From Clostridia bacterium (GTDB lineage: Bacteria > Bacillota > Clostridia > Christensenellales > Aristaeellaceae), in contig JAUMVG010000017.1 in assembly GCA_030530315.1 (NCBI GenBank), positions 1 through 52,824 on the forward strand: a stretch of 52,824 bases of DNA, in the 5' to 3' direction. Positions 23,335 to 33,616 of the stretch are shown here, piece by piece. Position numbers and translations under genes: made by a program. The stretch's first letter is position 1; each line of letters begins with the position of its first letter. The notes beneath the pieces were generated by a model, which worked only from the letters and a program-made list of their open reading frames with translations, searched no databases and was not told the DNA's origin.

Positions 23335-24966
23335 ATGCGCAAGATTTCCATGATCCTGGCTCTGGCCCTGTGCCTGGCTCTGCTGATGAGCTCCGCCCTG
23401 GCCGATGGCTACACCTTCCCGCTGGAGAGCACCGAGAGCTTCACCGCTCTGACCAACTATCCCGTGGGCACCGAGTCTGACCCCAACAACCGCACCATCT
23501 TCAAGCGCCTGGAGGAGGCCACCAACGTGCATGTCGAGTGGCGCACCATCCAGTCCGATCAGTGGGGCGAGAAGATCGCCCTGGAGATGGCCAACGCCAA
23601 GACCCTGCCCGAGCTGGTCTTCAACGCCGGCTTCGGCGACACCGACCTGCAGAAGTACGCCAAGCAGGGCGCCATCATCCCCCTGGAGGACTACATCGAC
23701 ACCTGCATGCCCAACCTGCAGAAGGTGTTCGAGCAGGCGCCCGAGTATCGCGTGATGTGCACCGACGAGAACGGCCACATCTGGGCGTTCCCCTGGATCG
23801 AGCAGCTGGGCTATGAGAAGACCGCCATCCAGGCCGTCGGCAGCAACATGCCCTTCATCAACAAGGGCTGGCTGGACTTCCTGGGTCTGGAAGTGCCCAC
23901 CACCGTGGATGACTTCGAGGCTGCCCTGATCGCCTTCCGCGACAATGCCGACGCCCTGAAGGCCGAGTTCGGCATCGACGGCTCCATCATCCCCATGTCC
24001 TTCATCATGAACGACCAGGATCCCTACTTCCTGATCAACGGCTTCGGCGAGGGCTATGGCGACGTGGACAACTGGCGCCACATCACCGTGACCAACGACA
24101 AGCAGGTCATCTCCACCGCCACCACCGAGGGCTTCAAGAAGGGCACCGCGTGGATGCACAAGCTGTATGAGGAAGGCCTGATCGACCCCGAAGCCTTCAC
24201 TCAGGAATGGTCCACCTACGTGGCCAAGGGCAAGTCCGGCCGCTACGGCGTCTGCTTCTCCTGGGACGTGGCCAACATCGCCCAGGTCAGCATGGACGAC
24301 CTGATCGCCGGCAAGAGCTGGGTGCCGCTGCCCGCGCTGACCGCTGACGTGCGCAACGTGACCCCCTGCAATGGCGCCTTCACCTCCGGCTTCGATCGTG
24401 GCCGCTGCGTCGTGACCGCCCTGTGCAAGAACCCCGAGCTGGTCTGCTCCTGGATCGATCAGATGTACGCTCCGATGCAGTCCCCGCAGAACAACTGGGG
24501 CACCTACGGCGAGGATGACGAGTTCGACATCTTCGAGATGAGCACCAACGACGCCGGCGAGCCCATGCTGAAGCACACCTGGCTGGGCGACGCTTCCCCC
24601 GTTGAGGTCCGCGAGGCCGAGAGCGTGAACGGCCCCCTGGCCATCCTGGACAGCTACTATGGCGTGTATGTCACCCTGCCCGACGACGCGGCCTACCGCC
24701 TCAACTGGATCAAGGATATCTACACCCCCGACATGAACAACGACTACTGCTATCCCAACGTGTTCATGAACGCCGACGACAACAAGCAGTGCTCCAACCT
24801 GTCTGCTGACCTGTCCAAGTGCGTCAACACCGCCAAGTCCGACTGGGTGATGAACGGCTTCACCGATGCTGACTGGGAGAAGTTCCAGAACGATCTGAAG
24901 GCCTACGGCCTGGAAGAGTATCTGGCCATCCATCAGAAGTATCTGGACGCCTACTTCGGCGGCTGA
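23335..24966 (+). CDS. Extracellular solute-binding protein, family 1 (LplA-like), probable fructo-oligosaccharide receptor
   Basis: 543 residues. The start at 23335 follows AAAGGAGATAAG. Signal peptide of about 22 residues ends SSALADG, again without lipobox. The mature protein shows family-1 features: NNRTIFKRLEEATNVHVEWRT near residue 50 and EMANAKTLPELVFNAGFGDTDLQKYAKQGAIIPL. Unusually high GC at third positions fits high expression. It should capture the sugar and feed the two preceding permeases. Confidence 0.9.
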   Translation: MRKISMILALALCLALLMSSALADGYTFPLESTESFTALTNYPVGTESDPNNRTIFKRLEEATNVHVEWRTIQSDQWGEKIALEMANAKTLPELVFNAGFGDTDLQKYAKQGAIIPLEDYIDTCMPNLQKVFEQAPEYRVMCTDENGHIWAFPWIEQLGYEKTAIQAVGSNMPFINKGWLDFLGLEVPTTVDDFEAALIAFRDNADALKAEFGIDGSIIPMSFIMNDQDPYFLINGFGEGYGDVDNWRHITVTNDKQVISTATTEGFKKGTAWMHKLYEEGLIDPEAFTQEWSTYVAKGKSGRYGVCFSWDVANIAQVSMDDLIAGKSWVPLPALTADVRNVTPCNGAFTSGFDRGRCVVTALCKNPELVCSWIDQMYAPMQSPQNNWGTYGEDDEFDIFEMSTNDAGEPMLKHTWLGDASPVEVREAESVNGPLAILDSYYGVYVTLPDDAAYRLNWIKDIYTPDMNNDYCYPNVFMNADDNKQCSNLSADLSKCVNTAKSDWVMNGFTDADWEKFQNDLKAYGLEEYLAIHQKYLDAYFGG

Positions 24967-24980
24967 TCCAACGATGATTG

Positions 24981-25080
24981 CCGGCGGGTTCCTGTGGAGC
25001 CCGCCGGTCCCCGGCGGCCTGACCGCCAACCGTAAACAGGCTTTCCTCTCCCTGTTTTCCCCCTTTCCGGGGGAGGAAAG
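24981..25080 (+). other. Two hairpins between the binding-protein and GH32 genes
   Basis: CCGGCGGG (24981-24988) pairs with CCCGCCGG (25000-25007). Downstream, CTTTCCTC (25041-25048) pairs with GAGGAAAG (25073-25080), enclosing a C/G stem. No T-run follows, so they probably stabilise the upstream mRNA or partly terminate it, and lower expression of the enzyme genes relative to the binding protein. Confidence 0.55.
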
Positions 25081-25120
25081 CGCCTTTGAACACCATTACC
25101 ACATCAGGAAGGAAACGCAT

Positions 25121-26620
25121 ATGATCAGCCAAGCATTGCAGAAGGCGCGGGATTTTGAATCCCAGTATATTCCCTACGTGCCCCAGGAGGAGCGCCCGGA
25201 ATTCCACGTCACCGGCGGCATCGGCTGGATCAACGACCCGAACGGCTTCTCCGTCTACAAGGGCGAGTACCATCTGTTTCACCAGTACTACCCCTACAAG
25301 GCCATCTGGGGACCGATGCACTGGGGCCATCTCAAGACCCGGGATTTCATCCGCTGGGAGAGGCTCCCGGTGGCCCTCGCCCCGGACATGCCCTACGACA
25401 AGGACGGCTGCTTTTCCGGCAGCGCCATCGAACTGCCCGACGGACGCCAGCTGCTGATGTACACCGGCGTGCGCGAGGAGCGCCAGGAGGACGGCTCGAT
25501 GAAGCCCTTCCAGACCCAGTGCCTGGCCGTGGGCGACGGCGTGAACTACGAGAAGATAGACGCCAACCCGGTGCTCACCGCCAAGGATCTGCCCAAGGGC
25601 GGCAGCGCGGAGGATTTCCGCGATCCCAAGATGTGGCGCGAAGGCGACAGCTATTACGCCGTGGTGGGCAACCGCCCCGCCGATGGCAGCGGCTCCATAC
25701 TGCTGTTCAAGAGCGAGGATGGCTTCCACTGGACCTATCAGGGACGCGTGGCCTCCAACCACCGCCAGTACGGCATGATGTGGGAATGCCCCGATTACTT
25801 CAAGCTGGATGGCAAGGACGTGCTGCTGGTCAGCCCGCAGGAGATGAGCCCCATGGGGCTGGAATTCCACGCGGGCAACGGCACCGTCTGCATGATCGGC
25901 GAGGAGAATGAGAACAAGCACCTGATTCGAGAAAACGTCCACGCCATCGACTACGGCATCGACTTCTACGCGCCACAGACGCTCAAGGCGCTGGATGGCC
26001 GGCGCATCATGATCGGCTGGCTGCAGAACTGGGACACGGCGCGGAGCCACCCCATCACCGACCGCATCTGCGGTCAGATGACCCTGCCCCGGGAGCTGTC
26101 CATCCGAGACGGCCGACTGATCCAGCAGCCCGTGCGGGAGCTCGCCAACTACTATGGCGAGAAGATCAGCTACAAGAACGTGCCCCTGTCCACCGAAACG
26201 TTCCTGACGGGCATCCGCGGAAGGACCATCGACATGACGGTGAACGTGCGGCCGGCCAACGGCAGCATGATGTATCACGCCTTCAGGATGAACCTGGCCA
26301 AGGACGGCGAGCACGTAACGACCATTCGCTTCAAGCCGGACCAGGGCATCGTGCGGGTGGACCGCTCGCGCTGCGGATACCGGTTCGACATCGTGCACGT
26401 GCGTGAGTTCCCGGTCTATTCCAGGCACGGCTGCATCCGGCTGAGGGTCGTCATGGACAGGCACAGCCTGGAGCTGTTCGTCAACGACGGCGAGCAGGCC
26501 GCCAGCTTCGTGATGTACACCCCCGTGAGCGCGGACGTGATCAGCTTCGAGGCCGAGGGCGAGGTGCTGATGGACGTGGATAAGTACGACCTGATCTTTG
26601 ACGAGGAAGAGGAGAAATGA
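25121..26620 (+). CDS. Intracellular GH32 beta-fructosidase (sucrose-6-phosphate hydrolase type)
   Basis: 499 residues, no signal peptide. GH32 catalytic motifs are intact: WINDPNG (residues 36-42, nucleophile Asp39), FRDPK (Asp168, transition-state stabiliser) and WECPD (Glu222, acid/base). The five-bladed propeller part runs to about residue 330, and the C-terminal beta-sandwich follows (ending RHSLELFVNDGEQAASF). RBS AGGAAGG. It should cleave terminal fructose from imported fructo-oligosaccharides or sucrose in the cytoplasm. Its stop overlaps the start of the fructokinase gene. Confidence 0.95.
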   Translation: MISQALQKARDFESQYIPYVPQEERPEFHVTGGIGWINDPNGFSVYKGEYHLFHQYYPYKAIWGPMHWGHLKTRDFIRWERLPVALAPDMPYDKDGCFSGSAIELPDGRQLLMYTGVREERQEDGSMKPFQTQCLAVGDGVNYEKIDANPVLTAKDLPKGGSAEDFRDPKMWREGDSYYAVVGNRPADGSGSILLFKSEDGFHWTYQGRVASNHRQYGMMWECPDYFKLDGKDVLLVSPQEMSPMGLEFHAGNGTVCMIGEENENKHLIRENVHAIDYGIDFYAPQTLKALDGRRIMIGWLQNWDTARSHPITDRICGQMTLPRELSIRDGRLIQQPVRELANYYGEKISYKNVPLSTETFLTGIRGRTIDMTVNVRPANGSMMYHAFRMNLAKDGEHVTTIRFKPDQGIVRVDRSRCGYRFDIVHVREFPVYSRHGCIRLRVVMDRHSLELFVNDGEQAASFVMYTPVSADVISFEAEGEVLMDVDKYDLIFDEEEEK

Positions 26621-27582
26621 AGCGCTTTGATGTCGTCGCGCTGGGCGAGCTGCTGATCGACTTCACCGAGAACGGCGTCAGCGACCAGGGGAACCCGGTC
26701 TTCGAGGCCAACCCCGGCGGCGCGCCCTGCAACGTGCTGGCGATGCTCCGAAAGCTCTCCAGGACCTGCGCCTTCATCGGCAAGGTCGGGAACGATATGT
26801 TTGGCCATCAGCTGAGGGCTGTGGTCGAGGCCGCGGGCATCGACGCGGGCGCCCTGAGGATGGACGACGCCGTGCGTACCACGCTGGCCTTCGTCAAGAC
26901 CGACGAATACGGCGACAGGGACTTCTCCTTCTACAGGAACCCCGGTGCGGACATGATGCTCACCGAAGAAGAGCTGCCCCTGGACATGCTCCGGGACACC
27001 CGGATCTTCCACTTCGGCACGCTCTCCATGACCCATGAGGTCGTGCGCCAGGCGACGAAGGCCGCCGTGCTGGCCGCGAAGGAGGCGGGCGCGCTCATCT
27101 CCTTCGACCCGAACCTGCGCCCGCCGCTGTGGGACAGCCTCATCGAGGCCAAGGCTCAGATGCTGTGGGGACTATCGCAGGCGGACGTGGTGAAGATCGC
27201 GGACAACGAGATCGAGTTCCTCACCGGCACCTCCGACTTCGACCGTGGCGCGAATACCCTTCGCGGACGTTTCACGAACATCCGCCTGCTGAACGTCACC
27301 GCCGGAGCCAACGGAAGCTACGCCTACTATCAGGACAAGCGGGTATTCGTGCCCAGCTTCCTGCTGGGAGGCACCATCGAGACCACCGGCGCGGGGGATA
27401 CCTTCTGCGCCAGCGTGCTGAACTTCGTCCTGGAGCGCGGCCTGGACGGCCTCGGACGGGACGACCTGAAAGCCATGCTTCGCTTCGCCAACGCGGCGGC
27501 CTATCTGGTGACGACCCGGAAGGGCGCGATCCGCTCCATGCCGGAGCCGGCGCAGGTGGAAGCGATCCTGAACGAACACTGA
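26617..27582 (+). CDS. Fructokinase, PfkB/ribokinase family
   Basis: 321 residues. The PfkB signature 1 region is GGAPCNVLAMLRKLSRTCAFIGKVGNDMFG, and signature 2 is IETTGAGDTFCASVLNF, with the catalytic Asp in GAGD. The opening VVALGELLIDFTE is typical of bacterial fructokinases. Translation is coupled to the GH32 gene (ATGA). It phosphorylates released fructose for glycolysis. Confidence 0.93.
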   Translation: MKRFDVVALGELLIDFTENGVSDQGNPVFEANPGGAPCNVLAMLRKLSRTCAFIGKVGNDMFGHQLRAVVEAAGIDAGALRMDDAVRTTLAFVKTDEYGDRDFSFYRNPGADMMLTEEELPLDMLRDTRIFHFGTLSMTHEVVRQATKAAVLAAKEAGALISFDPNLRPPLWDSLIEAKAQMLWGLSQADVVKIADNEIEFLTGTSDFDRGANTLRGRFTNIRLLNVTAGANGSYAYYQDKRVFVPSFLLGGTIETTGAGDTFCASVLNFVLERGLDGLGRDDLKAMLRFANAAAYLVTTRKGAIRSMPEPAQVEAILNEH

Positions 27583-27819
27583 CTGCTGCGATAGCCCACA
27601 ACGACCCCATTTCAATGGCGGGGGACCACTCCACTCAATGGTTCTTCGCACATTCAAGAAGGAGGAAGCAGTTCCGCAGACTCGCGGTGCGGCAGTGTGG
27701 AGACCTGCCGTAATGCGGTTCGCGCAAGGCGACGGCGCTGAATGCTTTCATTTGACAGCCCCGCTGGATGCGCGACGCGAGGCAGCCCGGGAGGTGTCCC
27801 GGCTGCCAGAGCAAATGAT
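27583..27819 (+). other. Leader region of the MsmK-type gene, with hairpin
   Basis: 237 bases without a convincing gene. GGCAGCC (27781) to GGCTGCC (27807) forms a stem of about 11 bp with one bulge. The only good Shine-Dalgarno (GGGAGG, 27789-27794) lies at the loop side of this hairpin, about 25 bases before the ATG at 27820. Confidence 0.5.
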
Positions 27820-28974
<1,155 letters not shown>

Positions 28975-28996
28975 TTTCACATAACTGGGACTGAAC

Positions 28997-29016
28997 GCCG
29001 GGATTGATATCCCGGC
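28997..29016 (+). other. Hairpin after the ATPase gene
   Basis: GCCGGGAT (28997-29004), loop TGAT, ATCCCGGC (29009-29016): a perfect 8-bp stem. No T-run, so termination would be inefficient. Confidence 0.5.
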
Positions 29017-29065
29017 AAGGGCCCGTTATGGGCCACAATCGGAAACCACCGAGGAGGCTGAAACC

Positions 29066-29809
29066 ATGAAGAAACTCGTTGCCTTGATGCTGTGCGCCGC
29101 CATGCTGCTGTGCGTGGGCGCCGCGATGGCGGAGGACTATGCCATCGCTACCGACACTGCCTTCCGCCCATTCGAGTATACCGATGAGACCGGTGAACTC
29201 GTGGGCATCGACGTGGAGATCCTGGCTGCCATCGCCGCGGACCAGGGCTTCACCTACACCATCGAGCCCCTGGGCTGGGATGGCTCCATCGCCGCCTGCC
29301 AGGCGGGCCAGAAGGACGGCATGATCGCCGCCGCTTCCATCACCGAGGAGCGCAAGGCGGAGGGCTGGATCTTCTCCGACGGCTATTTCAATGGCACGCA
29401 GTCCATGGCCATCGCCGAGGGCACGCCCATCAAGGGCTTTGAGGACCTGGAGGGCCACACCGTTGCCGTGAAGGGCGCCACGCTGAGCGAGGATTACGCC
29501 AACAGCCTGGCGGAGCAGTATGGCTTCAAGGTGCAGACCTTTGGCTCCACGCTCGCCGTCTTCATGGCGGTCACCGGCGGCCAGTGCGCGGCCTGCATCG
29601 AGGACACCCCGGTCATTGAGGACTACATCCGCGATGGCGGCGTGTTCCTGAACCTGGTGGAAGGCACTGCCAGCGAGGGCACCGAATACGGCTTCGTCGT
29701 GTTCAGTGCCGACAAGCAGGAGCTGGTGGACAAGTTCAACGCGGGCCTGGCCAACATCAAGGCCAGCGGCGCGTATGACGAGATCCTGGCCAGGTATCTG
29801 AGCGAATAA
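29066..29809 (+). CDS. Family-3 (amino-acid type) solute-binding protein, without cognate permease
   Basis: 247 residues. Signal peptide ends VGAAMAED (Ala-x-Ala). The mature N-terminus YAIATDTAFRPFEYTDETGELVGIDVEILAAIA is the classic polar-amino-acid binding motif, followed by WDGSIAACQAGQKDGMIA. RBS GAGGAGG. No HisM/GlnP-type permease or ATPase adjoins it, and it lies between the MsmK gene and a secreted GH32. It may be an orphan receptor sharing another importer, or a sensor domain. The context suggests coexpression with fructan use. Confidence 0.87.
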   Translation: MKKLVALMLCAAMLLCVGAAMAEDYAIATDTAFRPFEYTDETGELVGIDVEILAAIAADQGFTYTIEPLGWDGSIAACQAGQKDGMIAAASITEERKAEGWIFSDGYFNGTQSMAIAEGTPIKGFEDLEGHTVAVKGATLSEDYANSLAEQYGFKVQTFGSTLAVFMAVTGGQCAACIEDTPVIEDYIRDGGVFLNLVEGTASEGTEYGFVVFSADKQELVDKFNAGLANIKASGAYDEILARYLSE

Positions 29810-29836
29810 GGCGTTTTCCTGATTACACGCAACCGG

Positions 29837-29868
29837 GACTGGAAGCCGGGGACACCCGGCTTCCAGTC
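29837..29868 (+). terminator. Strong terminator-like hairpin between binding protein and secreted GH32
   Basis: GACTGGAAGCCGGG (29837-29850) and its complement (29855-29868) form a perfect 14-bp stem with tetraloop GACA, followed by CTTTCC. The weak T-tail suggests partial termination or 3' end protection. Confidence 0.65.
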
Positions 29869-29908
29869 CTTTCCATATCCGCCTACCTGCCGAAAGGGAG
29901 TATGCATT

Positions 29909-31423
29909 ATGAAAAGAAGGTCGTTTGTCATTGCGGTTCTGCTGGTGGCCCTTGTCCTTGGCGCCATTCCATGCGCGTCGGCGAGCGGGTCTGACGATGC
30001 GGTGGACTATCAGCTCTATCCCGCGCCGGAGGGCGGCTACGTGGGCGACACCATGCCCTATGTGACCGAGGACGGCACCCTGGAGCTGTATTATCTCTAC
30101 GACACGGACCACAACGGCCAGGGCTATCATCCGATCTACAGGTTCACCACGGACGACCTCGTGGGCTACGAGGACGACGGCATGATGCTCGAATTTGGCC
30201 TCATGTCCGATCCCGACCCGGCATTGGGCACCGGCTCCGTCATGCGGGACAGGGAGGGCCTGTATCACCTGTTCTACACCGGCCACAACGACACCGGCAA
30301 CGGCGGCATGGGCAAGGAGTGCGTCATGCACGCCACCAGCGTTGACCGAGTGAACTGGCAGAAGCAGCCGGAGGATACCTTCTTCAGCCCGGAGGGCTAC
30401 TCCAGGGACGACTTCCGGGACCCCGAGGTGTTCTGGATGGAGGAGGATGGCTGCTACTGGCTGCTCATCGCGGCCCGGGAGGAGCAGCTGGGCGGCGTGG
30501 TGGCGAAGTACACCTCCCCCGACCTGAAGAGCTGGACCTTTGAGGGCCCCCTCTACGCGCCCCAGGCCCAGTATATGTTGGAGTGCCCGGACCTGTTCCG
30601 CATGGGCGACACCTGGTACCTCACCTACAGCTGGGATTGCGTCACCTATTACGCCATCGGCGAATCCATGAACGGCCCCTTTGTCGCGCCGGAGGACAAC
30701 ATCCTGGACGGCAAGGGCCTGATGGATGGCAACGGCTTCGTGTTCTACGCCGCCAAGACCGCCCAGTGGAACGGCAACACCTACCTCTGCGGCTGGCTGG
30801 GCCGTGCCGCGCTCTCCGCGGATTCGGGCATCTACCAGTGGGCGGGCAACGTGCTCAACCACCAGCTGGTCCGGCACGACGACGGCACGCTGGGCGTCGA
30901 GGCGCCGGAGACCTTTAAGGATTACTTCACGCAGGATTTTGACTATCGGGCGGAGAATATAGAAGCGGCGGACATCGCGGACGATGACATCGCCCTGTCG
31001 GCCGGGGACGGCGAAATTGCGCTGGCGGACCTGGGCGTGCGCGCGCCGACGATGATGCTGGAGTGCGACGTCACGCTGGATCCGGACGGCTGCGCGGGCT
31101 TTGCCTTCGGCGGCAGCGAGGCGGACGAAGCCTGGACCGCGCTGTGCCTGGATGCCGAAAGGAACCTGCTGCACTACGAGGGCTATGAGCTGAAGGAGCT
31201 TTCGGACTACGACCCGATGGCGGTCACCCGGTTCGACTTCTCGGATGGCGGGGTCCACCACGTGACGCTGGTGTGCGAGAATGAGATCGTCGTCCTGTAC
31301 ATCGACGACGCGAAGGCGCTCAGCTCCCGCATTGGCCATTCCACGGGCGGCGCGCATATCGGCGTGTTCAGCGACGGCTGTGACGCCGCGTTCAGCGATA
31401 TCGCGATGAAGATTCCCGAATAA
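29909..31423 (+). CDS. Secreted GH32-type glycosidase with variant nucleophile motif
   Basis: 504 residues with a signal peptide (MKRRSFVIAVLLVALVLGAI) and likely cleavage in CASASG. In place of WMNDPNG it has GYVGDTMPY (Asp47 in the nucleophile position), as in a divergent GH32 branch. FRDPEVF (Asp171) and LECPDLF (Glu225) are conserved. The C-terminal 160 residues form a lectin-like beta-sandwich (HHVTLVCENEIVVLYIDDAKAL). Probably releases fructose or fructo-oligosaccharides from polymeric fructan outside the cell, supplying the importer at 21390-24966. RBS AAAGGGAG. Confidence 0.85.
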   Translation: MKRRSFVIAVLLVALVLGAIPCASASGSDDAVDYQLYPAPEGGYVGDTMPYVTEDGTLELYYLYDTDHNGQGYHPIYRFTTDDLVGYEDDGMMLEFGLMSDPDPALGTGSVMRDREGLYHLFYTGHNDTGNGGMGKECVMHATSVDRVNWQKQPEDTFFSPEGYSRDDFRDPEVFWMEEDGCYWLLIAAREEQLGGVVAKYTSPDLKSWTFEGPLYAPQAQYMLECPDLFRMGDTWYLTYSWDCVTYYAIGESMNGPFVAPEDNILDGKGLMDGNGFVFYAAKTAQWNGNTYLCGWLGRAALSADSGIYQWAGNVLNHQLVRHDDGTLGVEAPETFKDYFTQDFDYRAENIEAADIADDDIALSAGDGEIALADLGVRAPTMMLECDVTLDPDGCAGFAFGGSEADEAWTALCLDAERNLLHYEGYELKELSDYDPMAVTRFDFSDGGVHHVTLVCENEIVVLYIDDAKALSSRIGHSTGGAHIGVFSDGCDAAFSDIAMKIPE

Positions 31424-31482
31424 GGACAGGGTAGCCACTTGAATGAATCATCGTCTACCGAGACGACAGGAGGTATTGGTCC

Positions 31483-33405
31483 ATGGCGGAACTGCACTAC
31501 AAGGATGCGCTCAAGCTGGGGCAGAAAGAGTATCGCGCCTGCGTTTCCGCGGGGAAGGATCCCTGCCTGCCCGTTCTGGATGACATCGTTCCCTCGGAGC
31601 GTTCCGCCATGGGCCTGAACCTGGGGCTCGTCTCGATTCCCGCGGAGCTCATCATCGGCACGAAGACCCGCGGGCGCACCAACGCCTTTGCCCGCAACTT
31701 CATGCCGCTGCTGGCGGAGAACACGGAATTCGCCCAGAAGTGGGAGCGCCTGTGTCAGTCCCACCTGGAGGAGGGCATCCGCGATCCCATCAAGGTGTAC
31801 GAATACCTGAACCGCTACTATGTCCAGGAGGGCAACAAGCGGGTCAGCGTTCTCAGGTTCTTCGGCGCGGTCAGCATCCCCGCCCAGGTGATCCGCATCA
31901 TGCCCAAGGACACCGGGGCCGAGGAGGTCAAGCCCTATCTGGAATACCTCGCTTTCAACCGGCTGAGCGGCGTCAACTACGTCGAATTCCACAAAAAGGG
32001 AAGCTATGCCAGGCTTCAGGCGTTCATGGGAAAGGGCGCGGACGAGCCCTGGGACGATGAGGACCGAAGCCGCTTTTCCGCCGCGTATCACGCCTTCAAG
32101 CAGGCCTACGAAGGCGTGGGCGGCGGCAAACTCGCCACCTCCGCCGCGGACGCCGTGCTTGCGTATCTGGAGATCTACGGCTATGAAAACCTGTGCGCCG
32201 GCAGACCGGCGGAATTGAAGAAGGCGATTGCCCGGATGTGGGAGGAGGTCGAGCTCAAACAGGAGGATTCGCCCATAGAGCTCAAGACGGAGCCGTCGAA
32301 GGAAAAGAAGGCGGCGCTGCTGTCCAAGGTCGTTTCCACCGTCAAGCCGGTGAAGGTGGCCTTCATCTACGACAAGAACCCGCGCAATTCCGCCTGGGCC
32401 TATGGCCATGAACAGGGCAGGCGGCACGTTCAGGAGGCCTTCCAGGGCAGGCTTGAAACCACCGATTACTGCGACGCCATCGTGAACGGGGAGGCGCAGA
32501 CCCTGGAGAAGGCGATCGCCGAGGGCAACCGGGTGCTGTTCACCACCTCGCCGCGCCTGCTGCCGGCCAGCCTGCAGGCGGCGGTCGCGCATCCGGAGGC
32601 GACGATCTTCAACTGTGCCCTGAACCAGTCCCACCGCTACATTCGAACCTACTATCCGCGCGCCTACGAGGTGAAGTTCATCATCGGCGCCATCGCCGGG
32701 GCGATGGCGGCGGGCGAGGACATCGGCTATGTCTGCGACTATCCCATCTATGGACAGGTCGCGGGCATCAACGCCTTCGCCCTGGGCGTGCAGCTGGTCA
32801 ATCCCCGGGCGAAGGTCGTGCTGGAGTGGTCCTCCGTCGACGGCGCCAGGGCGGCGCGGCAGAAGCTGGAGGGGAAGGGCATCCGCCTGATCTCCGCCCA
32901 GGATTTTGCGCGCTCGCGGGACGGCAGCTTTGAGGCGAATGGGCTGACCCTGTCGGAGGACGACGGCGTGAAGCTGCTGGCCGCGCCGCTCTGGAAGTGG
33001 GACGTCTACTATGAGGAAATGCTGCGGCGCCTGCTGGACAGGACAATGAAGGAAGAGTACGCGGCCAGCAACAAGGCGCTCAACTACTACTGGGGCATGG
33101 CCGCGGACGTGATGGACGTCCGGTGGTCCGAGGCGCTCCCGGACGGCGTGCGGAAGCTGGCGGGGATGCTGAAGCAGGGCATCTGCCGAGAGAGCTGCGA
33201 TCCCTTCCTGCTGCCGATACGCGACCAGTCCGGCCGGGCCGTGGCCGCCGGGGGAGACGCGCTCGGGCTGGAGCAGATCATGGGGATGGACTGGCTGGTG
33301 GACAATGTCGTCGGCGCGCTTCCCAGCTATGATGAGCTCAAGTCCTTCAGCAAAGTCACGGTGGATGTGATGGGCGTCGTTCCGTCCACGAAGAACAAAT
33401 CGTGA
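31483..33405 (+). CDS. ParB-like domain plus BMP/PnrA-like ligand-binding domain, cytoplasmic
   Basis: 640 residues, no signal peptide. Residues about 50-140 carry DPIKVYEYLNRYYVQEGNKRVSVLRFFG, closely resembling the ParB/sulfiredoxin-fold core (a proline-isoleucine strand, then EGNKRVSVL like the GHRRLAAL segment). From about residue 285 the protein matches BMP-family binding proteins (VKVAFIYDKNPRNSAWAYGHEQGRR, then VFNCALNQSHRY-like and IIGAIAGAMAA). BMP proteins are normally exported nucleoside or purine receptors. Here the domain must act inside the cell, perhaps as a sensor. RBS AGGAGGT. Last gene of the fructan locus. Confidence 0.75.
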   Translation: MAELHYKDALKLGQKEYRACVSAGKDPCLPVLDDIVPSERSAMGLNLGLVSIPAELIIGTKTRGRTNAFARNFMPLLAENTEFAQKWERLCQSHLEEGIRDPIKVYEYLNRYYVQEGNKRVSVLRFFGAVSIPAQVIRIMPKDTGAEEVKPYLEYLAFNRLSGVNYVEFHKKGSYARLQAFMGKGADEPWDDEDRSRFSAAYHAFKQAYEGVGGGKLATSAADAVLAYLEIYGYENLCAGRPAELKKAIARMWEEVELKQEDSPIELKTEPSKEKKAALLSKVVSTVKPVKVAFIYDKNPRNSAWAYGHEQGRRHVQEAFQGRLETTDYCDAIVNGEAQTLEKAIAEGNRVLFTTSPRLLPASLQAAVAHPEATIFNCALNQSHRYIRTYYPRAYEVKFIIGAIAGAMAAGEDIGYVCDYPIYGQVAGINAFALGVQLVNPRAKVVLEWSSVDGARAARQKLEGKGIRLISAQDFARSRDGSFEANGLTLSEDDGVKLLAAPLWKWDVYYEEMLRRLLDRTMKEEYAASNKALNYYWGMAADVMDVRWSEALPDGVRKLAGMLKQGICRESCDPFLLPIRDQSGRAVAAGGDALGLEQIMGMDWLVDNVVGALPSYDELKSFSKVTVDVMGVVPSTKNKS

Positions 33406-33450
33406 AGAGGCCCATAGCGACGAAACGATGAGGCTGCCTCAAACAGGAAA

Positions 33451-33528
33451 TGGAAAAGATCCCTCGCTTTGCTCAGGATGACGACGAATTGAAGCCCTGT
33501 CATCCTGAGCAAAGCGAAGGATCTTCCA
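33451..33528. repeat. REP-like inverted repeat
   Basis: Left arm 33451-33482 and right arm 33499-33528 are complementary over about 28 bases with few mismatches. The core is GTCATCCTGAGCAAAGCGAA. Very similar sequences are dispersed in many bacterial genomes; here it lies between the two convergent genes and may also act as a bidirectional terminator. Confidence 0.7.
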
Positions 33529-33616
33529 CTTTTATGTTGCGAAGGATTATTGCAGATTCCAGTGTCCGTTTGTTCCTTGAGACGGCGTCATGGCTTTGCA
33601 TCCCGGATCGCCGGGC

